Assembly: GCA_023260935.1 (NCBI GenBank)
Contig: JALQTL010000159.1
Location: 1 to 14,747 of the forward strand
Origin: Paracoccaceae bacterium
Lineage (GTDB): Bacteria > Pseudomonadota > Alphaproteobacteria > Rhodobacterales > Rhodobacteraceae
Direction: 5' to 3'
DNA length: 14,747 bases
Shown here: positions 6,723 through 13,474 of the stretch, one piece after another
Layout of the letters: every line of letters starts with the position of its first letter
How positions within the stretch are numbered: the first letter of the stretch is position 1
Program-made: the position numbers and the translations under genes
The notes under the pieces: model-generated
The model's input: only the letters and a program-made list of their open reading frames with translations
Databases searched by the model: none
Told to the model about the DNA's origin: nothing

Positions 6723-7379
6723 ATGACCCAGAAGATCGCCCTCGTTACCGGTGCCTCGCGCGGGCTTGGCTTTGCGATGGCCGAACAGCTTGCCTTGCGC
6801 GGCTGGCATGTGGTGGCCCTGGCCCGCACCGTGGGCGGGCTGGAAGACCTTGATGACAGGGTCAAGGGTCACGGGCTTCCGGGGGCCGGCAGCCTGACAC
6901 TGGCACCGATGGATGTGACGAACGAAGATGCGATGCGCCACCTGTGCCGGTCGATCCATGATCGCTGGGGCGGCCTGCAATTCTGGGCCCATACCGCCAT
7001 TCACGCCACCGCGCTGGCGCCGGCCGGATCGCTTGACATGAAGGATCTGGACAAGTCCATTGCCACCAATCTGCGGGCGACGGGGTTCCTGATCACCATG
7101 ATCGAACCCCTGCTGCGGCTGGGCAAGGGCACAGCGATGTTCTTTGACGACCCCTTGCACGGCACAAGGTTTGCGGCCGCCTACGGCACCACCAAGGCCG
7201 GCCAGATTGCCATGGCCCGCAGTTGGCAGGCCGAAGCCGAGCGGATCGGCCCGCGGGTGATGATCGAAACGCCCGCCCCGATGCCCACGGCGGTGCGCGC
7301 GCGCTTCTATCCCGGCGAAGATCGTAGCCGGCTTGCCGACCCGGCAGAACAGGCAGCCCGGCTGATCGCGCTGATCTGA
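6723..7379 (+). CDS. Divergent SDR-fold protein lacking the catalytic serine
   Basis: The 218-residue product has a short-chain dehydrogenase/reductase fold. The cofactor loop is TGASRGLG (9-16), an Asn sits in the helix-4 position (Asn116 in TNLRA), and YGTTK places Tyr154 and Lys158. Two usual features are missing. The NNAG structural motif is replaced by AHTAIH (89-94), and where the catalytic Ser should lie (13 residues before the Tyr) there is FFDDP. It may therefore bind NAD(P) but be weak or inactive as a canonical dehydrogenase, or use another residue. The frame is open back to 6651, but that extension runs through the hairpin element. ATG 6723 begins right at the Rossmann strand. The substrate is unknown. 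It converges on the metC-like gene with 41 bp between stops. Confidence 0.85.
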   Translation: MTQKIALVTGASRGLGFAMAEQLALRGWHVVALARTVGGLEDLDDRVKGHGLPGAGSLTLAPMDVTNEDAMRHLCRSIHDRWGGLQFWAHTAIHATALAPAGSLDMKDLDKSIATNLRATGFLITMIEPLLRLGKGTAMFFDDPLHGTRFAAAYGTTKAGQIAMARSWQAEAERIGPRVMIETPAPMPTAVRARFYPGEDRSRLADPAEQAARLIALI

Positions 7380-7420
7380 CAGTCCGGGAACCAGGGTCTT
7401 TTCAGAGCACCAGCCCGTCG

Positions 7421-8524
7421 TCAGCCAAGGGCTGCCGCCATGTCGGCCCAAAGCGCCTCGACCGGCTCGACCCCGATCGACAGCCGCAGGAAACCTTCGG
7501 GCACCGCATCGCCCCAGCGTGCCCGGCGTTCTCCAGAGGTATGGGTGGCGCCAAAGCTGGTGGCCCGGACCATGAAATCCGCGCGCGCCAGAAACGCCTC
7601 GGCCGCCGTGGCGTCCTTCAGCGTCATGCCGATCAGAAACCCGAAATCCGCCATCTGGCGGCGGGCAAGTTCATGCGACGGATCATTCGCCAGCCCGGGA
7701 AAACGGATCGCCTGAACGGCGGGATGTTCCGCCAGACGCGCGGCAATCACGGCAGCACTGGCACACATGCGCGAAAGCCGCACCTCAAGCGTCTCCAGCC
7801 CGCGATGGATCAGCCATGCCTCCATTGCCCCTGGCACGGAACCCGACAACCGGCGCCAGTCGCGCACCCGGGCCATCAGTGCCGCATCGCGCCCCGCAAC
7901 ATGGCCGAAAAGCGCATCCGAATGCCCGCCCGGCGCCTTTGTATCGGCCGCCACCACCAGATCGGCGCCCAGATCAAGCGGGCGCTGCAACAGCGGGGTC
8001 ATGGTGGTGTTGTCGGCAATGACACGCGCGCCCGCCGCATGGGCCCGGGCGGCCACATCGGCGATGTCGATCAGGTCAAGCCCGGGGTTCGACGGGGTTT
8101 CCAGATAGACGACCGCGGCCCCCGCAAAATCGGCCGCGGCATAATCCAGCGTCGCGATTTCCGTGACCTGCACGCCCAGCCCGGCCAGAAATTCCCGAGC
8201 GAAAACCCGCGTGACATAATAGCCATCGGCCGGCAGGATCACCCGGTCGCCGGCCTTCAGCGTGGCCATCAAGGCGGCCGAAATCGCCCCCATGCCAGAG
8301 GGGAAGCCCACCACCTCTGCCGCCTCCAGAAGGGCAAGCTGCGCCTCGACCGCGGCCCATGTGGGGGTGCCGTTGCGGGCATAGATGAAGGGGGCGCCCT
8401 GAACATCGGGCAGGTGGTACGAGGTGGAAGTCACCATCGGCAGGGCCACCGGATCGCCCTTGGTCAGGCCGGCGTTGCGGTGGTGCAGCATTTCGGCGAT
8501 GCGGCGGTCGATACCTTCGGTCAT
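7421..8524 (-). CDS. Cys/Met metabolism PLP-dependent enzyme (cystathionine gamma-lyase/beta-lyase type)
   Basis: This 367-residue enzyme belongs to the trans-sulfuration PLP family (fold type I). Members cleave or form cystathionine or related thioethers in the cytoplasm. Visible family landmarks are Tyr-Ala-Arg near residues 48-50 (YARNGTPT) for phosphate binding, FPSGMGAISAAL for cofactor binding, YLETPSNPGL, DNTTMTPLLQRPLDLGAD, and the PLP lysine in DTKAPGGHSD (about Lys196). In most relatives this last motif reads HSxTKYxxGHSD, so this one is somewhat divergent. The specific reaction (gamma-lyase, beta-lyase or another thioether/thiol lyase) cannot be settled from motifs. A TTG start five codons further upstream is possible, but GGAAGGGAC just before ATG 8524 makes a good ribosome site and favours the ATG. 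Confidence 0.88.
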   Translation of the reverse strand: MTEGIDRRIAEMLHHRNAGLTKGDPVALPMVTSTSYHLPDVQGAPFIYARNGTPTWAAVEAQLALLEAAEVVGFPSGMGAISAALMATLKAGDRVILPADGYYVTRVFAREFLAGLGVQVTEIATLDYAAADFAGAAVVYLETPSNPGLDLIDIADVAARAHAAGARVIADNTTMTPLLQRPLDLGADLVVAADTKAPGGHSDALFGHVAGRDAALMARVRDWRRLSGSVPGAMEAWLIHRGLETLEVRLSRMCASAAVIAARLAEHPAVQAIRFPGLANDPSHELARRQMADFGFLIGMTLKDATAAEAFLARADFMVRATSFGATHTSGERRARWGDAVPEGFLRLSIGVEPVEALWADMAAALG

Positions 8525-8543
8525 GTCCGTCCCTTCCAACTGG

Positions 8544-8569
8544 CGCGGCGACTTTCGTTTGGCGCCGCG
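8544..8569 (-). promoter_or_regulatory. Inverted repeat upstream of the metC-like gene
   Basis: CGCGGCG (8544-8550) and CGCCGCG (8563-8569) form a perfect 7-bp inverted repeat around 12 bases, 20 bp before the metC-like start. It lies in the only space available for that gene's promoter or leader (8525-8593). It could be an operator or an RNA hairpin. I could not match it to a known methionine-responsive riboswitch. Confidence 0.35.
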
Positions 8570-8593
8570 ACGAAGGCAAGGGGGGAAAGGAAA

Positions 8594-8611
8594 GGGGGCC
8601 CGCAGGCCCCC
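8594..8611 (-). terminator. Intrinsic terminator of the ppiB-ppiA operon
   Basis: GGGGGCC (8594-8600) and GGCCCCC (8605-8611) form a 7-bp perfect GC stem with a 4-base loop, beginning 7 bp beyond the ppiA stop. Read on the minus strand, the stem is followed by the pyrimidine tract TTTCCTTTCCCCCC, which supports termination in that direction and separates ppiA from the downstream metC-like gene. Confidence 0.75.
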
Positions 8612-8618
8612 GATCCGG

Positions 8619-9227
8619 TCACTCGGCGACGGTAACGCGGGTCATCACGTCCGGGTCGCTGACCTCACCATTGCGGCCTTCGCCGCGTTTGATGGCATCT
8701 ACCACATCCATGCCGGAAATGACATGCCCGACGATGGTGTATTGACCGTCAAGATGCGGGGCGGGCGCGAACATGATGAAGAACTGGCTATTGGCGCTGT
8801 CGGGGTTGCTGGACCGCGCCATGCCGACAGCCCCCCGATCAAAGCTGCGCGAGGAAAACTCTGCCGGCAGGTCGGGAAGCGAGGAACCGCCCATGCCCGC
8901 CCGGCCAAGATCCCCCCCGGCCTTGCCGAATTCCACATCGCCCGTCTGGGCCATGAAACCATCGATCACACGGTGAAACACCACACCGTCATATTGCCCT
9001 TCCCGGGCAAGGGCGGTGATCTGTTCCACATGCTTCGGGGCCACGTCGCTGGCCAGATCGATGACGATCTGGCCATTCGCCTGCCCCGCGACCTCGATCA
9101 CCAGATTGGGGCCGGGCCCGTCTTCCTGCGCCATCACCGGGGTCGCGAAGGGGCCAAAGGCGGTGTAGCCCAGCACGCCAAGGCCAAGGGCGAAGAGCCC
9201 CCCCACCAGCAGACGTTCACACGACAT
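8619..9227 (-). CDS. ppiA: Exported cyclophilin-type peptidyl-prolyl isomerase
   Basis: The enzyme catalyses cis-trans isomerisation of X-Pro bonds in proteins in the periplasm. The 202-residue product starts with a short charged stretch and a hydrophobic segment (about 6-24). FATPVMA|QED follows, a plausible signal-peptidase I site after Ala33; if uncleaved the protein would be membrane anchored. The cyclophilin domain follows, with FHRVIDGFMAQTGD carrying the catalytic Arg and Gln, SSNPDSANSQFFI, and GQYTIVGHVISGMDVVD. Its start overlaps the ppiB stop by 11 bp, so the two are co-transcribed, and a terminator follows the stop. Assignment to periplasmic PpiA rests on the signal-like N-terminus. 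Confidence 0.92.
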   Translation of the reverse strand: MSCERLLVGGLFALGLGVLGYTAFGPFATPVMAQEDGPGPNLVIEVAGQANGQIVIDLASDVAPKHVEQITALAREGQYDGVVFHRVIDGFMAQTGDVEFGKAGGDLGRAGMGGSSLPDLPAEFSSRSFDRGAVGMARSSNPDSANSQFFIMFAPAPHLDGQYTIVGHVISGMDVVDAIKRGEGRNGEVSDPDVMTRVTVAE

Positions 9228-9726
9228 CGGCAGCCACCCGAACGGTGATCATGCGATCAGGGTTGGCCGGCGGCTCGCCGCGGGTGATCTTGTCAACATG
9301 TTCCATCCCCGAAATCACCCGGCCGTAAACGGTATACTGGCCGTTCAGGAAGTGGTTGTCAGAGAAATTGATGAAGAACTGGCTGTTGGCCGAATTGGGG
9401 TTCTGCGACCGGGCCGCGCCAAGGGTGCCACGGTCATGCGGCAGCTTGGAAAACTCGGCCGGCAGATCGGGATGGGCAGACCCGCCCGTTCCGGCGCGGC
9501 GCAGGTTGAAGTTGTTTTCCATGTTGCCGTTTGCCACATCGCCGGTCTGGGCCATGAAGCCTTCTATGACGCGGTGGAACGCCACGTTGTCATAGGCCTT
9601 TTCGCGGGCAAGCTGCTTCATCCGCTCGGTATGCTTGGGGGCAACGGCGGGCAGAAGTTCGATCACCACTTCGCCGTCCTTCAGCGTCATGATGATGGTG
9701 TTTTCGGGATCCTTGATCTCGGCCAT
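9217..9726 (-). CDS. ppiB: Cytoplasmic cyclophilin-type peptidyl-prolyl isomerase
   Basis: This is a single-domain cyclophilin of 169 residues with no signal peptide. Motifs are FHRVIEGFMAQTGD (50-63, catalytic Arg52 and Gln60), DLPAEFSKLPHDRGTLGAARS, NPNSANSQFFI and GQYTVYGRVISGMEHVD. The size and lack of an export signal fit the cytoplasmic PpiB class. An AAAAAGGAG ribosome site precedes ATG 9726. It is the first gene of a two-gene minus-strand operon with ppiA and is divergent from pgk, so promoters for both directions must lie in 9727-9865. The two cyclophilins share the same motif order and look like a tandem duplication in which one copy acquired an export signal. Confidence 0.95.
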   Translation of the reverse strand: MAEIKDPENTIIMTLKDGEVVIELLPAVAPKHTERMKQLAREKAYDNVAFHRVIEGFMAQTGDVANGNMENNFNLRRAGTGGSAHPDLPAEFSKLPHDRGTLGAARSQNPNSANSQFFINFSDNHFLNGQYTVYGRVISGMEHVDKITRGEPPANPDRMITVRVAADVV

Positions 9727-9804
9727 GTCGGTCGGGCTCCTTTTTCTGACGGGGCGAACCTAATCAGCCTTGGCGTGAAGGAAAAGGGCAAAGGCAGGGA
9801 TCGG

Positions 9805-9834
9805 TTGACGCAAGGCCGATTGTCGCGGACATAG
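9805..9834 (+). promoter_or_regulatory. Putative pgk promoter
   Basis: TTGACG (9805-9810), a strong -35 match, is followed after 18 bp by ACATAG (9829-9834), a weak -10. It lies 31 bp before the pgk start, in the 139-bp divergent gap with ppiB. The placement is sensible, but the -10 match is poor. Confidence 0.4.
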
Positions 9835-9865
9835 GGGGCGGAATTCTTCTGGATGGAGGCCGCCG

Positions 9866-11056
9866 ATGGCATGGAAGACCCTGGATGACGCAGCCCTTGC
9901 CGGCAAGACCGTGCTGACGCGCGTCGACATAAATGTGCCGATGGAGGCAGGCCGCGTGACCGATACCACCCGGATCGACAAGATCAGGCCGACGGTGGAA
10001 GACATCATCGCGCGCGGCGGGCGGGTTGTGCTTCTGGCCCATTTCGACAGGCCGAAGGGCAAGGTGGTGCCGGAAATGAGCCTGGGCCATGTCGTGCCCG
10101 CGCTGGAGGCAAGTCTGGGCCGCAAAGTCATTTTCGCCCCCGATTGCATTGGCCCGGCAGCAGCGGACGCCATTGCCGCGGCGTCGGCCGGCGATGTTGT
10201 GCTGCTGGAAAACACCCGCTTTCACGCAGGCGAGGAAAAGAACGACCCTGCGCTTGCGGCGGAAATGGCAAGGCTGGGCGATATCTTCGTGAATGATGCC
10301 TTTTCGGCAGCGCACCGGGCGCATGCCTCGACCGAAGGGCTGGCGCGGTTGCTGCCCGCACTTGCCGGGCGGCTGATGGAGGCGGAGCTGAAGGCGCTGG
10401 ACGCAGCCCTTGGCACGCCTGTGCGCCCCGTGGTGGCGGTGGTGGGCGGGGCCAAGGTTTCGACCAAGCTTGACCTTCTGGGCAATCTGGTGGCCAAGGT
10501 CGATCATCTGGTGATCGGCGGGGGCATGGCCAATACTTTCCTTGTGGCCAAAGGAATCGGCGTAGGCAAATCGCTGGCCGAACGCGACATGGCCGATACC
10601 GCGCGCGCCATTCTGGAAAAGGCCACGGCGGCGGGATGCAGCGTTCACCTGCCGGTCGATGTCGTTGTGGCGCGCGAATTCAAGGCGGGTGCCGCGCATG
10701 AAGTTCTGCCCGCGACGGCCTGCCCCGAAGATGCGATGATCCTTGATGCCGGACCGATGACGGTGGCGGCCATCGTCAAGGTCTTTGAAAATTCCGCCAC
10801 GCTGATCTGGAACGGCCCGCTGGGCGCCTTCGAGATCGCGCCCTTCGACGCGGCCACCAATGCGGCCGCACGATCTGCGGCAGCGCTGACGCGCGACGGC
10901 AAGCTGATCTCGGTCGCCGGGGGGGGCGATACGGTCGCCGCGCTGAACCAGGCCGGGGCAGCGGCGGATTTCACCTTTATCTCTACCGCGGGCGGTGCTT
11001 TCCTTGAATGGATGGAAGGCAAGGAACTGCCGGGCGTGAAAGCGCTGATGGGATGA
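9866..11056 (+). CDS. pgk: Phosphoglycerate kinase
   Basis: PGK transfers phosphate between 1,3-bisphosphoglycerate and ADP in glycolysis and gluconeogenesis, in the cytoplasm. The 396-residue length is standard. Visible signatures are LTRVDINVP (17-25), AHFDRPKG (58-65, substrate basic patch), ENTRFHAGEEKND (115-127), VVGGAKVSTKLDLL (192-205), WNGPLGAFE (315-323) and GGGDTVAAL (352-360) at the nucleotide site. The start ATG 9866 has GGAGG (9855-9859) at good spacing. The stop overlaps the start of the next SDR gene by 4 bp (ATGA). All catalytic landmarks are present. The HFDRPKG form in place of the common HLGRPKG is a small lineage variation. Confidence 0.98.
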   Translation: MAWKTLDDAALAGKTVLTRVDINVPMEAGRVTDTTRIDKIRPTVEDIIARGGRVVLLAHFDRPKGKVVPEMSLGHVVPALEASLGRKVIFAPDCIGPAAADAIAAASAGDVVLLENTRFHAGEEKNDPALAAEMARLGDIFVNDAFSAAHRAHASTEGLARLLPALAGRLMEAELKALDAALGTPVRPVVAVVGGAKVSTKLDLLGNLVAKVDHLVIGGGMANTFLVAKGIGVGKSLAERDMADTARAILEKATAAGCSVHLPVDVVVAREFKAGAAHEVLPATACPEDAMILDAGPMTVAAIVKVFENSATLIWNGPLGAFEIAPFDAATNAAARSAAALTRDGKLISVAGGGDTVAALNQAGAAADFTFISTAGGAFLEWMEGKELPGVKALMG

Positions 11057-11871
11057 GCGATACGGCACTGGCGCAGGATTACCGATCGCGGGACTGGGCG
11101 CTGGTGACGGGTGCGTCAGACGGCATCGGTCAGGCCTTGGCGACAGAAGCCGCGAAAGCGGGCTTCAACGTCATCCTGACCGGGCGGCGCACCGCCCGGC
11201 TGGAAGCCCATGCCGAAAGCCTGCGCCGGGCGCATTTCGTAGCCACCATCGTGCTGACCGGCGATCTGGCAGACCCCGATCAGGCCGAAACCATCTGGGC
11301 GCAGGCCGCCGAGGGGCGGCGCATCGCGGTGCTGGTGAACAATGCGGGGCTGGGCCATCTGGGCGCCTTTTCCGCACAGGACGGCTGGCCCCGCGAAACC
11401 GAGACGATCATGGTCAATGTGGTATCGGCGACCATCCTTCTGAAGCGCGCGGTGGCGCACATGGCGGCCAATGGTGGCGGGCGCATCCTGAACGTGGCCT
11501 CTCTGGCCGGGTTTCTGCCGGGGCCGCACATGGCCGTTTATCACGCGACGAAAGCCTATCTTCTGTCGCTGTCCGAGGCCGTGGCGGAAGAGGCGGCCCG
11601 CGACGCGGTCTTTGTCACCGCCCTTTGCCCCGGGGTAACACGGACAGGTTTCTTCGCGGCCGACAGCGCGGAAGGCGCGCATCTGTTGAACCGCTTTCTG
11701 CCCCAGCCTTCGGCCGCGGTGGTTGCCGCCGCCGGCTGGCGGGCGATGGAACGCAACCGGCGCGTGGTGGTGCCGGGGGTTCTGAACAAGGCCTTTGCTT
11801 TCGGTCCGCGGCTGTTGCCCCGGCGGGTGACGGCCCTTGTCACCGGCATCTTGCTGAAACGCCGTTGGTAG
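11053..11871 (+). CDS. Short-chain dehydrogenase/reductase (canonical)
   Basis: This classical SDR oxidoreductase of 272 residues has every catalytic element: cofactor loop TGASDGIG (19-26), NNAG (96-99), Asn122, Ser150 in NVASLAG, Tyr163 and Lys167 in YHATK. The C-terminal tail (about 235-272) is rich in hydrophobic and basic residues (RLLPRRVTALVTGILLKRRW) and might touch the membrane. It resembles the DltE/YqjQ-like SDR group, and the substrate cannot be told from sequence. The frame is open further upstream, but ATG 11053 overlaps the pgk stop and directly precedes the Rossmann fold, so translational coupling to pgk is likely. It is unlike the serine-less SDR at 6723-7379. Confidence 0.9.
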   Translation: MSDTALAQDYRSRDWALVTGASDGIGQALATEAAKAGFNVILTGRRTARLEAHAESLRRAHFVATIVLTGDLADPDQAETIWAQAAEGRRIAVLVNNAGLGHLGAFSAQDGWPRETETIMVNVVSATILLKRAVAHMAANGGGRILNVASLAGFLPGPHMAVYHATKAYLLSLSEAVAEEAARDAVFVTALCPGVTRTGFFAADSAEGAHLLNRFLPQPSAAVVAAAGWRAMERNRRVVVPGVLNKAFAFGPRLLPRRVTALVTGILLKRRW

Positions 11872-11890
11872 GGCGTGAAATGGGGGCCGC

Positions 11891-11904
11891 TGTTAGCGTC
11901 ACCA
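11891..11904 (+). promoter_or_regulatory. Possible LacI-type half-palindrome upstream of fda
   Basis: TGTTAGCGTCACCA has a CG centre with four of seven base pairs symmetric, and a strong left half TGTTAGCG. It ends 3 bp before the candidate -35 of fda, where an activator could sit. Rhodobacteraceae have a LacI-family regulator of central carbon metabolism (CceR) with CG-centred sites. The link to it here is inference from shape and from the genes involved. Confidence 0.25.
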
Positions 11905-11907
11905 CGA

Positions 11908-11936
11908 TTGCGGGAATGCCCGGCGCGGTCTATCCA
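11908..11936 (+). promoter_or_regulatory. Putative fda promoter
   Basis: TTGCGG (11908-11913) and TATCCA (11931-11936) are separated by 17 bp and lie 35 bp before the fda ATG. Both hexamers are partial matches. The 100-bp gap after the SDR gene otherwise holds nothing recognisable. Confidence 0.35.
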
Positions 11937-11971
11937 CGCTAGGCACGGAATTAACCGAAGGATTTGAGAAC

Positions 11972-12865
11972 ATGGGATCGGCACAGCAGACCGAACAGGT
12001 CAGAAACGGCAAGGGCTTCATTGCGGCGCTTGACCAGTCGGGCGGATCGACGCCAAAGGCACTGCGGCTTTACGGTGTGCCTGACACGGCCTATTCGGGC
12101 GAAACCGAGATGTTCGACCTGATCCATGGCATGCGCGCGCGGATCATCAAGTCGCCCGCCTTTACCGGCGACAAGGTCGTGGGCGCGATCCTGTTCGAAC
12201 AGACCATGGACCGCAGCGTGGATGGCGTGCCGACCGCCACATATCTGTGGGAAAACCGCCATGTCGTGCCCTTTCTGAAGATCGACAAAGGGCTGGAGGC
12301 AGAGGTTGACGGCTGCCAGCTGATGAAGCCGATGCCGGGGCTGGATGCTCTTTTGGACCGCGCGGTAAAAGCAGGCATTTTCGGCACCAAGGAACGCTCT
12401 GTCATCTCGGCCGCCAATGCCAAGGGGATTGCGGCCATCGTGGCCCAGCAGTTCGATGTGGGCCGTCAGGTGCTGGCCCACGGGCTGATGCCGATCCTTG
12501 AGCCGGAGGTGACGATCACCATTCCCGACAAGGCCGAAGCCGAAAAACTGTTGCGGGACGAAATCCTGAAGCATCTGGATGCCCTGCCCGCCGGCACGCA
12601 GGTGATGCTGAAGCTGTCGCTGCCGACGGTTGACAACTTCTATGCCCCGCTGGTGGACCACCCCGCCGTGCTGAAGGTGGTGGCGCTGTCGGGCGGATAT
12701 AGCCGTGATGAGGCAAATGCGATTCTGGCGCGCAACCGGGGCATCATCGCCAGCTTCAGCCGCGCCCTGACCGAAGGGCTTAGCGCCCAACAGTCCGACG
12801 CGGAATTCGACGCGGTGCTCGGGCAGGCCATCGACAGTATCCACGCGGCTTCCATCGCCGGCTGA
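11972..12865 (+). CDS. fda: Class I fructose-bisphosphate aldolase
   Basis: The enzyme cleaves or condenses fructose-1,6-bisphosphate, glyceraldehyde-3-phosphate and dihydroxyacetone phosphate through a Schiff base, without a metal. The 297-residue length matches the bacterial class I family related to the eukaryotic enzyme. Landmarks are AALDQSGGSTPKAL (18-31), ILFEQTMD (73-80), ILEPEV (175-180) with the catalytic Glu177, MLKLSLP with the likely Schiff-base Lys214, and ALSGGYSRDEAN (238-249). AAGGAT precedes ATG 11972. The gene has its own gap upstream and an intrinsic terminator downstream, so it is probably transcribed alone, near pgk and pdh with which it shares central carbon metabolism. 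Confidence 0.96.
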   Translation: MGSAQQTEQVRNGKGFIAALDQSGGSTPKALRLYGVPDTAYSGETEMFDLIHGMRARIIKSPAFTGDKVVGAILFEQTMDRSVDGVPTATYLWENRHVVPFLKIDKGLEAEVDGCQLMKPMPGLDALLDRAVKAGIFGTKERSVISAANAKGIAAIVAQQFDVGRQVLAHGLMPILEPEVTITIPDKAEAEKLLRDEILKHLDALPAGTQVMLKLSLPTVDNFYAPLVDHPAVLKVVALSGGYSRDEANAILARNRGIIASFSRALTEGLSAQQSDAEFDAVLGQAIDSIHAASIAG

Positions 12866-12889
12866 AACCCGCGTTTTGCGCAGTAAAAC

Positions 12890-12922
12890 AAGGGAATTCT
12901 CCAAGAAGGGGGATTCCCTTTT
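12890..12922 (+). terminator. Intrinsic terminator after fda
   Basis: AAGGGAAT (12890-12897) pairs perfectly with ATTCCCTT (12913-12920). A further U-G and C-G pair can form inside, and an 11-base loop remains. The stem runs into TTTT (12919-12922). It begins 24 bp after the fda stop. Confidence 0.8.
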
Positions 12923-12982
12923 GCGCCGCCTTGTGGCACTGTGCCCGAAAGCCCCCGAAGGCAGAGGGGCGGCAGAGGCAGC

Positions 12983-13288
12983 ATGATCACACATTCGGGC
13001 GCACGGCCCGCAATCGGCGGCATCCTTTTCCTGATCGGGGCCTTCACGCTGGGCGCCTATTTCACCTTTGCCGCGGTGCAGGGGGATTACGGCGTGTTCC
13101 GGCAGGTGCAGATCCGCGCCGAGGCGGAGGCGCTGCGGATCGAACGGGATCGCCTGGCACATGAACTGGCGCAGATGACCAACCTGACCACCCGCCTTTC
13201 TGACAGCTATCTGGATATCGACCTGCTGGACGAACAGGTGCGCGATGTTCTGGGTTATGTCCGCGCGGACGAAATCGTCATCCGCTAG
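12983..13288 (+). CDS. ftsB: FtsB/DivIC-like septum formation initiator
   Basis: This small bitopic divisome protein has 101 residues. It has a short cytoplasmic N-terminus, one membrane helix (about 11-31), then an extracytoplasmic coiled coil (about 36-75: a charged stretch rich in Glu, Arg, Leu and Ala). It ends in LGYVRADEIVIR, a conserved ending in alphaproteobacterial FtsB-like proteins. FtsB works with FtsL and FtsQ in septal peptidoglycan synthesis. The frame is open 14 codons upstream, but AGAGG just before ATG 12983 and the positive-then-hydrophobic N-terminus favour this start. Its position between the fda terminator and pdhA fits the order common in the Rhodobacteraceae as I remember it. 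The product class is clear from architecture more than from strong motifs. Confidence 0.85.
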   Translation: MITHSGARPAIGGILFLIGAFTLGAYFTFAAVQGDYGVFRQVQIRAEAEALRIERDRLAHELAQMTNLTTRLSDSYLDIDLLDEQVRDVLGYVRADEIVIR

Positions 13289-13380
13289 GCCACCACCCCG
13301 CCATCCTGCACAATCGCCGTCTTCCGCAATTCCGATTTCACCGCGCATGTGGTGGCTGCATGGGTGCCATGCGGCCGCCA

Positions 13381-13410
13381 TTGTTCTGAAATTTTGCTTT
13401 GCCCAATAAA
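13381..13410 (+). promoter_or_regulatory. Putative pdh operon promoter
   Basis: The 186-bp gap before pdhA is noticeably more AT-rich than its surroundings at 13380-13450. TTGTTC (13381-13386) and AATAAA (13405-13410), 18 bp apart, are the best -35/-10 pair I see. The matches are partial, and other pairs (for example TTGCTT at 13394) are possible. Confidence 0.3.
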
Positions 13411-13429
13411 ACCCGATGCTGTATGGATG

Positions 13430-13443
13430 GTTTAACGTTGAAC
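13430..13443 (+). promoter_or_regulatory. Palindromic operator candidate upstream of pdhA
   Basis: GTTTAACGTTGAAC is a 14-bp inverted repeat centred on CG, with six of seven pairs symmetric. It lies 31 bp before the pdhA start and about 20 bp after the candidate -10, a typical repressor position. CG-centred 14-mers are the shape of LacI-family operators. The regulator's identity is unknown; a central-carbon regulator is plausible. Confidence 0.4.
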
Positions 13444-13474
13444 TATTCCAGCCACGGACGGGAGGATGCCGCAT

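Noticed and set aside
5147..6865. A 572-codon minus-strand frame opposite purF and the first SDR gene
   Set aside because: It is a shadow of purF codon bias. It has no recognisable motif and covers an intergenic hairpin element.
8525..8593. A SAM-responsive riboswitch before the metC-like gene
   Set aside because: The leader is too short and I see none of the conserved SAM-II or SAH core strings. Only one simple inverted repeat is present.
7541..8635. A 364-codon plus-strand frame opposite the metC-like gene
   Set aside because: Its translation is basic and low in domain-like features, whereas the opposite strand encodes an intact PLP enzyme. It also runs through the ppiA terminator.
11859..11876. 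A hairpin ACGCC/GGCGT at the end of the second SDR gene as a terminator
   Set aside because: The stem is only 5 bp, it straddles the stop codon and no T-tract follows.
11947..11965. A CtrA-like site (TTAA-N7-TTAA) upstream of fda
   Set aside because: Only the first TTAA half is present and the second half does not match.
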